Shown: positions 20,001 to 28,612 of the stretch, piece after piece
Layout: every line of letters starts with the position of its first letter
Position numbering within the stretch: the stretch's first letter is position 1
NCBI GenBank assembly: GCA_023419535.1
Contig: JAEZXX010000083.1
Location: 1 to 64,000 of the forward strand
DNA from: Pseudomonadota bacterium
Lineage (GTDB): Bacteria > Pseudomonadota > Alphaproteobacteria > Rhizobiales > Rhizobiaceae
Direction: 5' to 3'
DNA length: 64,000 nt
Position numbers and translations under genes: made by a program
The notes under the pieces: model-generated
What the model was told of the DNA's origin: nothing
Seen by the model: the letters and a program-made list of their open reading frames with translations, nothing else
Databases searched by the model: none

Positions 20001-20027
20001 AAACGCGAAAGGGGCCCGAAGGCCCCT
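20001..20027 (-). terminator. Rho-independent terminator of ctrA
   Basis: On the minus strand the stem AGGGGCC (plus 20021-20027) pairs with GGCCCCT (plus 20010-20016) around TTCG and continues as TTCGCGTTT. It lies 31 bases after the ctrA stop. Confidence 0.8.
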
Positions 20028-20057
20028 GGACGCGTCGACCGTCGATCCGCAGGACGA

Positions 20058-20753
<696 letters not shown>

Positions 20754-21104
20754 CCGAGATCCCCTTACCCGATCCGGCCGGCCAGTCGCCCCGCCGGATC
20801 ACCGTTTTTCCCAAGTCACCGACCATGTTGGCACGCAATGGTTAAGGAAGGCTTCCGTAACCATCGCCGCGCCCCTTCCGGTTCGGCCCGCCCCCTCCCG
20901 GTCGTCGGTGCCGCTGCAACCTCGAATATGAGGAAAGTCAGCGCATCGCGGCATTGAACCCCGCCGATTTACCGAGCCTTAAGCCGAGCGCCCCTAGGAT
21001 TAACGTCGCACATGAACACTTGGTTAAGCCTGTAGAGACTCAGGCTTGCCCGAAACCATAGAGCGAAGGACGGGCTCGATCCCGTCCGACCGGGAGCCCC
21101 ATCC
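20754..21104. other. ctrA-fliJ divergent regulatory region
   Basis: This 351-base stretch has no gene. It contains a CtrA-like box (20968-20982), a GACTC (GANTC) CcrM methylation site at 21037-21041, several TTAA half-sites (for example 21001-21003 and 21023-21026) and a 23-bp near-palindrome at 20840-20862. These are the kinds of element expected at a cell-cycle regulated ctrA promoter. Confidence 0.6.
20968..20982. promoter_or_regulatory. Candidate CtrA-binding box between ctrA and fliJ
   Basis: The sequence TTTA-N7-TTAA matches the CtrA consensus TTAA-N7-TTAA at seven of eight positions with exact spacing. It is about 215 bases upstream of ctrA and 122 upstream of fliJ, so it could serve autoregulation or flagellar control. 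Confidence 0.45.
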
Positions 21105-21461
21105 ATGAACAAGCGCGACAATCTGGTCAGGCTCGTCCGGTTCAAGGTCGCCGAGAAGCGTCGGCAGGTCGAACAGCTCGACATGATGATGCGCGAGTTC
21201 GAGCGGATGGCGGGCGAACTGGACGCCCAGATCCTCGCCGAGGAGAAGCGCTCGGGCATCGCGGACGTGAACCATTTCGCCTACCCGACCTTCGCCAAGG
21301 CCGCCCGCACGCGCCGTGACAATCTGATGGACTCGGTCCGCGACCTGAAGACCCAGGCCGGCGCGGCGCATCTGGCGCTCCAGGAGGCCGAGGACGAACT
21401 CGCCCATGCCGAGAAGCTCGAAAGCCGCGACTTCGGCGAGGAGCGCCGCGCCGCCGGTTAG
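21105..21461 (+). CDS. fliJ: FliJ-like flagellar export chaperone
   Basis: This 118-residue, highly charged alpha-helical protein is predicted to form a coiled coil throughout (MNKRDNLVRLVRFKVAEKRR at the start, then heptad-like repeats). FliJ is the stalk-like subunit of the flagellar type III export ATPase that contacts FliI and FlhA. The location next to ctrA is the usual rhizobial location for fliJ, away from the main flagellar cluster. The identification rests on length, coiled-coil pattern and context because the sequence is poorly conserved. CtrA control would be expected. Confidence 0.82.
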   Translation: MNKRDNLVRLVRFKVAEKRRQVEQLDMMMREFERMAGELDAQILAEEKRSGIADVNHFAYPTFAKAARTRRDNLMDSVRDLKTQAGAAHLALQEAEDELAHAEKLESRDFGEERRAAG

Positions 21462-21525
21462 GAACCACAACCGGCGCGTTCTATGATCCTGCGCGCCGCT
21501 CGATGATGCGGGCGCCGGAAACTCC

Positions 21526-22188
21526 ATGATCACGTTCCTGCGCCGTCTCCTCGAAGCGATTCCCTATCTTCTGGCGATCCCCGTCGCACTGGTGGCGCCG
21601 CTCTGGATATTTGGAGTGCCGGGCAAGGCGGAGACGTACCAGATCGTCTGGTTCCTCTGCTCGTACTTCGCCATGCTCGCCTATCCGCTGGCCCTCTTCG
21701 CGATCGGCGTCGAGCGCTTCCGCGTATGGCGCGGGCGGGGACGGCTTCCGATCGCGCGTCTCCGGCGGCTGCCTTGGGTGTTCCTGGGCCTGCTTCTCGT
21801 GATCCAGAGCCCGATCTTCTACTCGGCCTACTCCGAATGGCGCCGCTCGGTCCTCTGGTGGGAAACGGCCTCGCCGAGGAAAGAATGCGGTCTGCCATCC
21901 GGCGCCGGGACGAGGATCGGCTGAACGAGGTGCTGGACGCCGGGTTCGACGGTCGAACAGCCGCTCTTCTTCGGATCCTCGGCTGTGCTTCTTTCGGCCG
22001 AATATCGGGACTGGACGTTCGTCGAAACCCTGCTCGAACCGGGGGCGGACCCGGACCGTCCGAACGATCGCGGCGAGACCCTTCGCGGCGAGTTCGAAAA
22101 CCTCCAACCTCAGACTCACCCCGATCAGCGCGAGGCCCTCGAGCGCGTGCGCGTCCTCCTGCGGCAACCCGCTCAAGAGCAGCGCTGA
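21526..22188 (+). pseudogene. Membrane/ankyrin-like gene apparently broken by two frameshifts
   Basis: The frame from ATG 21526 encodes three hydrophobic helices (AIPYLLAIPVALVAPLWIFG, IVWFLCSYFAMLAYPLALF, LPWVFLGLLLVI) and then stops at 21924 in a non-descript tail. Homology-like content jumps to the +2 frame around 21862-21945 (RMRSAIRRRDEDRLNEVLDAG, ankyrin-like) and returns to the first frame (FFGSSAVLLSAEYRDWTFV, TLLEPGADPDRPNDRGETL) until 22188. The simplest reading is one membrane-anchored ankyrin-repeat protein of about 220 residues carrying two compensating shifts, either real decay or sequencing errors. If the 132-residue product is real, it is an unknown small membrane protein. Confidence 0.5.
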
Positions 22189-22212
22189 GCCGCTTGCAAG
22201 ACCGCAAAGAAG

Positions 22213-22240
22213 AAAGGGCCGGTGCGAAGCCGGCCCTTTT
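22213..22240. terminator. Bidirectional terminator between the ankyrin-like gene and sciP
   Basis: The stem AAAGGGCCGG (22213-22222) pairs with CCGGCCCTTT (22230-22239) around a 7-base loop, with T-runs on both strands. It serves both converging transcripts. Confidence 0.88.
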
Positions 22241-22268
22241 CGATTCCCGTCGGTTCGAGGCCGAGGCC

Positions 22269-22562
22269 TCAGTGGTGGAGATCCACCTTCTTGCGGTATT
22301 CCTGGATCTGCGTGGTGCGCAGACCGGCCAGCCCGTGGCTGTCGATCGACACCTGCCAGGACAGGAACTCTTCCACCGTCAGCGTGTAACGCGAACAGGC
22401 TTCGTCGAGGCTCAGCAGACCCCCGCGCACGGCTGCGACGACTTCCGCCTTGCGGCGGATGACCCAGCGCCTCGTGTTGGAGGGGGGCAGGTCGGCAATC
22501 GTCAGCGGGCTCCCGTCGGGCCCGATGACGTACTTCACTCTCGCTCTCGCCTGATCGGTCAT
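22269..22562 (-). CDS. sciP: SciP-type transcriptional regulator (DUF1153)
   Basis: This 97-residue helix-turn-helix protein of the DUF1153 family starts MTDQARARVKYVIGPDG and contains the signature TRRWVIRRKAEVVAAVRGG followed by LSLDEACSRYTLTVEEFLSW. In Caulobacter SciP binds CtrA and CtrA-dependent promoters, switches them off early in the cycle and is degraded by Lon; all of these partners lie nearby here. Its own upstream region carries a CtrA-like box next to a GANTC site. Length is typical. Confidence 0.93.
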   Translation of the reverse strand: MTDQARARVKYVIGPDGSPLTIADLPPSNTRRWVIRRKAEVVAAVRGGLLSLDEACSRYTLTVEEFLSWQVSIDSHGLAGLRTTQIQEYRKKVDLHH

Positions 22563-22632
22563 TTAACTCTCTACGCAACGCAAGGACCTAATCAACGAGG
22601 AGGAGGTTAGACTTGCGCGACTGAAAATTTCG

Positions 22633-22653
22633 CTAAGCGCCGCGTAAGGATTC
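22633..22653 (-). promoter_or_regulatory. Candidate CtrA box abutting a GANTC site upstream of sciP
   Basis: On the minus strand the sequence is TTAC-N7-TTAG, the CtrA spacing with the outer base of each half changed. GATTC (22649-22653) follows two bases away; GANTC is the CcrM methylation target. The box lies about 70 bases upstream of the sciP start. Confidence 0.4.
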
Positions 22654-22812
22654 GATAACAAGTCGAAGCGAAGGGCCGGGATCTTCGAACCGTCGCATTT
22701 GTCGGCTCGATGGCCTATCTGGGAGGAAGGTCTCGGGCGACGCCGGCGCAGCCGGCCGCGTCCGCGAGCCTCCGTGCCCCGAACCTTCAGCCGTGCGACC
22801 AAGCGCCCGATG

Positions 22813-23970
22813 ATGAATAGCCTCGACTTTCCCAAGCCGCCTTCCGCGACCCGCGTCGTCGTCGCCATGTCGGGCGGCGTCGATTCCTCGGTGACCGCGG
22901 CGATCCTCAAGGCGGAAGGCTACGACGTCGTCGGCATCACGCTGCAGCTTTACGACGGCGGCGCGACACCGCGGCGGGCGGGCGCCTGCTGCGCGGGACA
23001 GGACATCCACGACGCGCGGCGCACCGCCGAGACGCTCGGCATCCCCCACTACGTCCTCGACTACGAGCAGCGGTTCCGCGAGCAGGTGATCGAGCCCTTC
23101 GCGGCGAGCTACGTGGAGGGCGAGACACCGATTCCCTGCGTGTCCTGCAATCAGACGGTGAAGTTCACGGACCTCCTCGCCACGGCCCGCGAGCTGGGCG
23201 CCGACGCGCTCGCCACGGGGCACTACATCGAATCGCGCGCGCACGGCGCCCATCGCGCGCTGCACCGCCCCGCCGACCTCAACCGAGACCAGAGCTACTT
23301 TCTCTACGCGACGACGCAGGCCCAGGTCGATTTCCTGCGCTTCCCGCTCGGCCGCATGACCAAGCCGCAGGCCCGCGCCATTGCGGAAGGCCACGGCCTG
23401 TCGGTGGCGGCCAAGCCGGACAGCCAGGACATCTGCTTCGTCGCCAAGGGCCGCTACTCGGACGTCATCGCCAAGCTGCGCCCCGACGCGCAGCGGCCGG
23501 GCCGGATCGTTCATGTCGACGGACGCGATCTCGGCCGGCACGAGGGCGTCGTCGGCTTCACGGTCGGCCAGCGGAAGGGCCTCGGCGTCTCGGTGGGCGA
23601 ACCGCTCTACGTGGTCTCTATCGACGCGCGCAACGCCATGGTGCGGGTCGGCCCGCGCGAGGCGCTGGACGTGAAGCGCGTCGCCCTGCGTTCGGTCAAC
23701 TGGCTGGGCGATGCGCCGATCGAGGCGACGGCCGGGCAGGGGATCGACGTCTTCGTGCGCGTGCGCTCCACGCGCCCGCCGGCGCCGGCGCGGCTCTTCG
23801 CCGACGATGCCGGCGTCCGTGTGGACCTCGCCGAGGGCGTCGAGGGCGTTTCGCCGGGCCAGGCCTGCGTCTTCTACGACGGCGAGGGCGTGGGCGCCCG
23901 GATCCTCGGCGGCGGCGTCATCGCAAGGACCGAGCGCGCGATCGATCCCGTGCCGGCGCGCGCGGCCTGA
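22813..23970 (+). CDS. mnmA: tRNA-specific 2-thiouridylase MnmA
   Basis: The 385-residue enzyme makes 2-thiouridine at the wobble position of tRNA-Lys, -Glu and -Gln. The PP-loop ATP motif SGGVDSS is at residues 20-26; the catalytic cysteines are Cys112 (PCVSCN) and Cys208 (DSQDICF), matching E. coli Cys102 and Cys199. The C-terminal domain has [13 protein letters not shown]. Two adjacent ATGs (22810 and 22813) are possible; [10 protein letters not shown] is the common rhizobial beginning. A longer upstream frame has no family support. The stop abuts the converging oxidoreductase gene. Confidence 0.96.
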   Translation: MNSLDFPKPPSATRVVVAMSGGVDSSVTAAILKAEGYDVVGITLQLYDGGATPRRAGACCAGQDIHDARRTAETLGIPHYVLDYEQRFREQVIEPFAASYVEGETPIPCVSCNQTVKFTDLLATARELGADALATGHYIESRAHGAHRALHRPADLNRDQSYFLYATTQAQVDFLRFPLGRMTKPQARAIAEGHGLSVAAKPDSQDICFVAKGRYSDVIAKLRPDAQRPGRIVHVDGRDLGRHEGVVGFTVGQRKGLGVSVGEPLYVVSIDARNAMVRVGPREALDVKRVALRSVNWLGDAPIEATAGQGIDVFVRVRSTRPPAPARLFADDAGVRVDLAEGVEGVSPGQACVFYDGEGVGARILGGGVIARTERAIDPVPARAA

Positions 23971-24927
23971 TCAGCCGCGCGGACGCGGCGAGGCTTCGGC
24001 CAGAATCCGCACGGTCTCCACCGCCTCTGCGGCGCCCGTCTCTGGCGCCTCGCGCGTCTCGATGCAGAGGATGAAATGGCGGAGTTCGCGGTCGAGCGGC
24101 AGGCCCGGTTCGGTCTCCAGATATTCCGCGTCGGCGCTGCGCATGACGAAGGCCGATCCCTCGCGGCGCACCGTGTTCGCATAGAGCGCGAGCTTCTGGC
24201 CTTCGGGCGCGAGATCGTCGAAGGTGATCATCCCGTCGGTGCCGACGACGGTGAAGCGGCGGTCGCGGAAGGGGGAGACGCGCGAGACGTGGACTTCGGC
24301 GGAGATGCCGCCGGCAAAGGCCATGCGGATGTCGGCCGTGTCCGTCTCTTCGCTGAGGATGGCGCGCGAGATCGTCTCGATCGTCTCGGGCGCCGAGCCT
24401 GCGAGCTTCAGGACCAGCGACAGATCGTGCGGCGCGAGGTCCCAGACCGCGTCCATGCCGAGGAACCGGCCGAAGCCGAGCCGCGTGGAGATCATGTGGC
24501 GCACCGTTCCGATGCGGCCCGCTTCGACGGCTGCGACCAGCGCCTCGAACACCGGGTGGAAGCGCAGGACGTGGCCGACCATCAGATGCCGTCCCGCCGC
24601 CTTTGCCGCCTCCGCCGTCCGGCGGGCGTCCTCGACGTCGAGGGCGATCGGCTTCTCGATCAGCACGTCCTTGCCGGCTCGGAGCGCGGCGCGCCCCATC
24701 TCTCCGTGGAGCCGGGCGGGGAGGGCGAGCACGACGGCATCGATCCCGGGATCGGCGAGGATGTCCTGCGCGGACCGGGCCGGGACGCCGAATCGCTGCG
24801 ACAGATCGGCCGCGCGATCGCCGCTGCCGTCCGCAAGGGCCGCGAGCGCGCCGAACTGGTGGAGCGTTCGGACGTGGTTCTGTCCCCACTGGCCGCAGCC
24901 GATCACGGCGATCCTGGGCTTCGTCAT
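23971..24927 (-). CDS. Gfo/Idh/MocA-family NAD(P)-dependent oxidoreductase
   Basis: This 318-residue protein has an N-terminal Rossmann fold (RIAVIGCGQWGQNHVRTL) and the family motif VLIEKPIALDVEDA; in this family the lysine of EKP is catalytic. The C-terminal domain contains WDLAPHDLSLVL, with the conserved histidine. Members oxidise or reduce sugars, inositols and similar polyols, or nucleotide sugars; the substrate cannot be read from the sequence. GQNHVRTL resembles WlbA/UDP-sugar-type dehydrogenases, but this is only suggestive. The ATG at 24927 has GGAAG upstream. It converges with mnmA with no gap. Confidence 0.88.
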   Translation of the reverse strand: MTKPRIAVIGCGQWGQNHVRTLHQFGALAALADGSGDRAADLSQRFGVPARSAQDILADPGIDAVVLALPARLHGEMGRAALRAGKDVLIEKPIALDVEDARRTAEAAKAAGRHLMVGHVLRFHPVFEALVAAVEAGRIGTVRHMISTRLGFGRFLGMDAVWDLAPHDLSLVLKLAGSAPETIETISRAILSEETDTADIRMAFAGGISAEVHVSRVSPFRDRRFTVVGTDGMITFDDLAPEGQKLALYANTVRREGSAFVMRSADAEYLETEPGLPLDRELRHFILCIETREAPETGAAEAVETVRILAEASPRPRG

Positions 24928-25072
24928 GCGTCTTCCGTCCGGTGTTTCGTTCGCAGGTCTAGGGTTTGGCCCGCCTTGCGGCAAGGATTCTTGACAGCCG
25001 CGGCTCTCTGTCCCTATACCGCCGACACCGCACCGGGCCGCCCCGATCGAGGGCGGTTTCGGCTCGTCGGAT

Positions 25073-25149
25073 GGCAGCGTAGCTCAGTTGGTTAGAGCAC
25101 CGGACTCATAACCCGGGGGTCGGCAGTTCAAGTCTGCCCGCTGCTACCA
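25073..25149 (+). tRNA. tRNA with CAU anticodon, probably elongator tRNA-Met
   Basis: The acceptor stem GGCAGCG pairs with CGCTGCT (25139-25145, with one terminal G-U), and CCA is encoded (25147-25149). The anticodon loop CTCATAA has CAT at 25107-25109. It lacks the C1-A72 mismatch of the initiator tRNA. Elongator Met is the likely identity, but a CAU-reading tRNA-Ile2 (lysidine-modified) cannot be excluded by eye. Confidence 0.92.
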
Positions 25150-25296
25150 CCCCGCCTCCCGTATCGTTTCAGACGCTGCCGCGACCCTGTGTGTCCGCCG
25201 GGACACGCTGGGCGATTCTTTGAACGCGGACGGAATCTTATCGATTTTCGTGCGTAACTGAGGTGAACCTTACGAATTCTGGACGCTTCGCCCGAC

Positions 25297-26007
25297 ATGA
25301 TCGCCGTTCTCCGCTCCCTGTCCCTCCTCCCCCTTCTCGCGCTCGGCGCGTGCCAGACGGCGCAGCAGGCGCCGATGCAGATCGCACAGCCGCAATACGA
25401 CCCGCGCATTCTCGCCTTCTACGGCGAGATGCAGGACGGCGAGCACGTGATCCCGGCCATCGATCCGCGGATCGTGGAGGAGCGCAACATCCGCCAGGTG
25501 GTCGACTTCCAGACGGACGAGCCCGTGGGCACGGTCGTGGTCGATCCCTACGGCCACCATCTGTACCTCGTCATGGAAGGCGGCCAGGCGATGCGCTACG
25601 GCATCGGCGTCGGCCGCGCGGGCTTCGCCTTCGCGGGGACGGCGACGGTGCAGCGCAAGGCGTCCTGGCCGGGCTGGACCCCGACGCAGAACATGCTGCG
25701 CCGTGAGCCGGACCGCTACGGGCCGTATGCCGGCGGCGTTCCGGGCGGCCTCGGCAATCCGCTGGGCGCGCGCGCCCTCTATCTCTATCGCGGCGGCCGC
25801 GACACGATGTACCGCATCCACGGCACCAACGAGCCGCAGACGATCGGCCGTTCGGTCTCGGCCGGCTGCATCCGGATGTTCAACCAGGACGTCGTGGATT
25901 TGGAAACGCGCGTTCCGAACGGCTCGCGCGTCGTCGTCCTGCGGGAGGCCTACCAGCCCGAGCCGACCCCGATCGCCGCGGCACCGTCGCGCATCGCGGT
26001 CTTCTGA
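25297..26007 (+). CDS. L,D-transpeptidase lipoprotein (YkuD domain)
   Basis: This 236-residue protein starts with a lipoprotein signal peptide (LLALGAC, lipidated Cys19). It carries a YkuD catalytic domain with His175 (YRIHGTNEP) and the nucleophile Cys191 in SVSAGCIRM. Such enzymes form 3-3 crosslinks in peptidoglycan or attach proteins to it, in the periplasm. The gene stands alone between two tRNA genes and is followed by a strong terminator. Rhizobiales have many L,D-transpeptidases, linked to their unipolar growth. The domain, length and lipobox are normal. Confidence 0.95.
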   Translation: MIAVLRSLSLLPLLALGACQTAQQAPMQIAQPQYDPRILAFYGEMQDGEHVIPAIDPRIVEERNIRQVVDFQTDEPVGTVVVDPYGHHLYLVMEGGQAMRYGIGVGRAGFAFAGTATVQRKASWPGWTPTQNMLRREPDRYGPYAGGVPGGLGNPLGARALYLYRGGRDTMYRIHGTNEPQTIGRSVSAGCIRMFNQDVVDLETRVPNGSRVVVLREAYQPEPTPIAAAPSRIAVF

Positions 26008-26037
26008 GCGCGACCGACGGATCTCATCCCGAACGAG

Positions 26038-26073
26038 AGAGCGGGGTCGCGATGGTCGCGGCCCCGCTTTTTT
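26038..26073 (+). terminator. Rho-independent terminator of the L,D-transpeptidase gene
   Basis: The stem AGCGGGG (26040-26046) pairs with CCCCGCT (26062-26068), extended by an inner TCGCG/CGCGG pairing, and is followed by TTTTTT. Confidence 0.9.
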
Positions 26074-26142
26074 CATGACACGCATGGCCGACGGATATGC
26101 CGGACCGGGACGGGGAGATTGTCTGGGGGGCGTGGCGGGGTC

Positions 26143-26217
26143 TGGAGCGGGCGATCGGGATCGAACCGACGACATTCAGCTTGGGAAGCTGACGTTCTAC
26201 CACTGAACTACGCCCGC
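26143..26217 (-). tRNA. tRNA-Gly (anticodon CCC)
   Basis: On the minus strand the acceptor GCGGGCG pairs with CGCCCGC, the anticodon stem TCAGC/GCTGA holds loop TTCCCAA with anticodon CCC, and the T-arm contains GGTTCGATCC. CCA is encoded at plus 26143-26145. Length is 72 nt plus CCA. Confidence 0.97.
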
Positions 26218-26331
26218 GCCGCGCGGACACTCGCAAGTCGGGGTTCCGGCGTCAAGCCGATTTCGGCGCGGGAACCCAGGCTCGCTCGCCCCCGTTCGGG
26301 CTCCACGCAAACGAACGAGCGGAGCCGCGCC

Positions 26332-26583
26332 ATGTCGCACCTGACCTATCAGATCGTCGAGCACGACGGAGGCTGGGCCTACAAAGTGGGCGACGTCTAT
26401 TCGGAGACCTTCCGCTCGCACGACGACGCCTTGGCTGCGGCGAAGGATGCGGCGGAACGCCAGCGTCTGGCCGGCGAAGCCGAAGGCATCTCCTATCAGG
26501 ACGGCGAGGGAAGATGGCACGAGGAGGTCTCGCCGGGCGACGACCGGCCGGAGACCGACGTCGCCGACAGCGAGAAGGCCTGA
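26332..26583 (+). CDS. Small DUF2188-like protein
   Basis: This 83-residue acidic protein starts MSHLTYQIVEHDGGWAYKVG and continues DVYSETFRSHDDALAAAKDA, the pattern of DUF2188 proteins (a short beta-beta-alpha unit of unknown function). GGAG sits about 12 bases before the ATG. The 3' end overlaps the converging glycosyltransferase frame by 88 bases. Such proteins are common and usually stress- or stationary-phase associated, but nothing in this sequence shows that. Confidence 0.75.
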   Translation: MSHLTYQIVEHDGGWAYKVGDVYSETFRSHDDALAAAKDAAERQRLAGEAEGISYQDGEGRWHEEVSPGDDRPETDVADSEKA

Positions 26584-28532
26584 GCGCGTAAGGTCCAGGG
26601 GACCGCGGGGGGGCCTTGGGTCAGGTTCGGACCGGCGCACTCGATATGGGGCGTCTTCTCCCACCCGTGGGGGTCGGAGACGAGCTTGCGCAGGCTTCGA
26701 AGGCTGGCAACGGTGACGAGCGCCCAATAGGCCCAGAGCGTCCAGCTCCACCGCACCAGCGGACGTTCGTCCGGCGTCGCCACCGCCGAGGCGAGGAGGG
26801 CGAAGACGGCGGCGGCGGACACGATGTTGAGGATGTCGAGCGCCATCAGCCAGTCGAGCCGGATTGCGCCTTCGCCGTCCAGCCAGAAATCGAAAGCGAC
26901 CGTTCCGAGATAGATCACGAACGCGGTGTGCATCGTCGCCCCCGCCACCATCGCGAGGAACAGGAGCTGGAACGCCAGCATGCGCCCGGGCCCGAGCTGC
27001 CGGAGGCACCCGGCGGGGTCCCGCATGTGGACGAAATAGGTCTGGATCCAACCCTTCACCCACCGCCCGCGCTGGTTTCGCCAGTCGCGCCAGCGCGTGG
27101 GGGCGATCTCGCTCGTGGGCGCGCCGATGACGCCGATGCTGTAGCCGTGCCGGGCCAGTCGGATGCCGAGATCGGCGTCCTCGGCGACGTTGTGGCTGTC
27201 CCAGGCACCGACATGGTCCAGTGCCGAGCGGCGGAAGTGGTTCGACGTGCCGCCCAGCGGGATCGGCAGGTCCCGGCGCGCCAGGAAGGGCAGGAGGCTC
27301 CGGAAAAGAATCGCGTATTCTAGCGCGAACATGGCCGTCAGCCAGTTCTGCCCCGCGTTCCGGATGACGAGCGGCGCCTGGACGCAGGCCAGGTCCGGTC
27401 CGGCTCGCTCGAAGGCAAGCCAGGCCTCCAGAAGCTGGTCGGGATCCGGCCGGTCTTCCGCGTCGTAGAGGACGACGTAGTCTCCGCGCGCTATCGGAAG
27501 CGCGTGGTTGAGGGCCTTGGGCTTGGTGCGCGGATGCGCCGGCTCGACGATGCCGATCTCGAAGCCCGCGCGCCCGGCGATCGCGTGGCGGACCGCCTCG
27601 ACCGTCGCCGGATCGTCGGCCTCGCAGACGAGCTTGATGTCGAGGCGCGACCGCGGCCAGTTGAGGCGCCCCAGGGCCTCCACCAGCGGTTCGACCATCC
27701 GGTCCTCGTGACGGAGCGCGACGAGGACCGTGTAGACGGGCAGGGGCCGTGTCGGCAGGCGGAGCTCGTTCTCGTGCCGTGCACGCTCTTCGGCGCTCCT
27801 GCGGCGTTCGTTCCGGTGATCGGCGAGAACGAGAAATCGGAGGCCGGTGAGCGACAGGAAGAGAAGGCTGATGGTCGCGTGAAGCGCGGTGAAGAGCGCC
27901 CATCCGAAGGCGATCCCGGCCATGAGGAGGATGAGCGCCGCCAAGGCGAGCACGCGGGCTTGCGGCGGCGTCAGGACCGTGAGCGCCGACCATTCCGGGC
28001 GCGTCGTCGACAGACCGTGGCGCGCCGCCTCGAGGCGGGCGGCGTCGCTCGATTTCGCCGCATGTTCGCGCAGCGCCTCCCGGCTCGTGACCACCACGGA
28101 CGTCGCCCCGTTCCGCTCGATCCAGTCCATCGTCCGCTGGATCGCTCCGAGGGGTGGTGCGATGTAGACCTGCGTCCGCTGGTTTGGCTTGGAGGTTCGC
28201 AGCACCCGGGGATCGCGCGACGCCGAACGCCAGACGACGCGTTCGTCGCCCCCCGGCAAACCGAAGGGCAGGCCCATCACGTTGGCGAGGGCTCGGGCGA
28301 GCGTCTCCGGATTCACCCCTCTGGCGACCAGCTCGTCGCCGAGATCGGACGCGTTCCGCCGCGCCCCCGACAGAGCGTCCAGGAAAAGGAGCGGGTCGAC
28401 GCCCGCCAGGGCGACGACCCGCTCCAACGCGCTCGCGACATCGTCATTGTCCGCCTTGGCCGTGAAGAGTTCGGACGGGTGCGTCCAAAGCTTGGCTTTG
28501 AGGATCGCGCTGGCCGGTGCTACGACGTTCAC
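26496..28532 (-). CDS. Membrane glycosyltransferase (GT2) with a GspE-like N-terminal domain
   Basis: The protein is about 678 residues long. Residues 20-100 resemble the N-terminal GspE/MshE domain (LGDELVARGVNPETLARALA). Two membrane helices follow (about 192-236), then a processive GT2 catalytic domain with DAED (357-360), EDAD (451-454) and the QRGRW motif (487-491), as in cellulose- and hyaluronan-type synthases, and four C-terminal helices. It should add sugars from a nucleotide donor and may extrude a polymer; the product is unknown. GTG at 28532 is the best start because an upstream ATG at 28658 would run into the divergent gene. The last ~30 residues are encoded opposite the DUF2188 gene. 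Confidence 0.85.
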   Translation of the reverse strand: MNVVAPASAILKAKLWTHPSELFTAKADNDDVASALERVVALAGVDPLLFLDALSGARRNASDLGDELVARGVNPETLARALANVMGLPFGLPGGDERVVWRSASRDPRVLRTSKPNQRTQVYIAPPLGAIQRTMDWIERNGATSVVVTSREALREHAAKSSDAARLEAARHGLSTTRPEWSALTVLTPPQARVLALAALILLMAGIAFGWALFTALHATISLLFLSLTGLRFLVLADHRNERRRSAEERARHENELRLPTRPLPVYTVLVALRHEDRMVEPLVEALGRLNWPRSRLDIKLVCEADDPATVEAVRHAIAGRAGFEIGIVEPAHPRTKPKALNHALPIARGDYVVLYDAEDRPDPDQLLEAWLAFERAGPDLACVQAPLVIRNAGQNWLTAMFALEYAILFRSLLPFLARRDLPIPLGGTSNHFRRSALDHVGAWDSHNVAEDADLGIRLARHGYSIGVIGAPTSEIAPTRWRDWRNQRGRWVKGWIQTYFVHMRDPAGCLRQLGPGRMLAFQLLFLAMVAGATMHTAFVIYLGTVAFDFWLDGEGAIRLDWLMALDILNIVSAAAVFALLASAVATPDERPLVRWSWTLWAYWALVTVASLRSLRKLVSDPHGWEKTPHIECAGPNLTQGPPAVPWTLRAQAFSLSATSVSGRSSPGETSSCHLPSPS

Positions 28533-28612
28533 TGGATGGCGCCCCCTTCCGACCGATCCATGCAGGCCACATCGTGCGCGCGTATTATCGCCAGTTGAAC
28601 ACACCACAGCGG

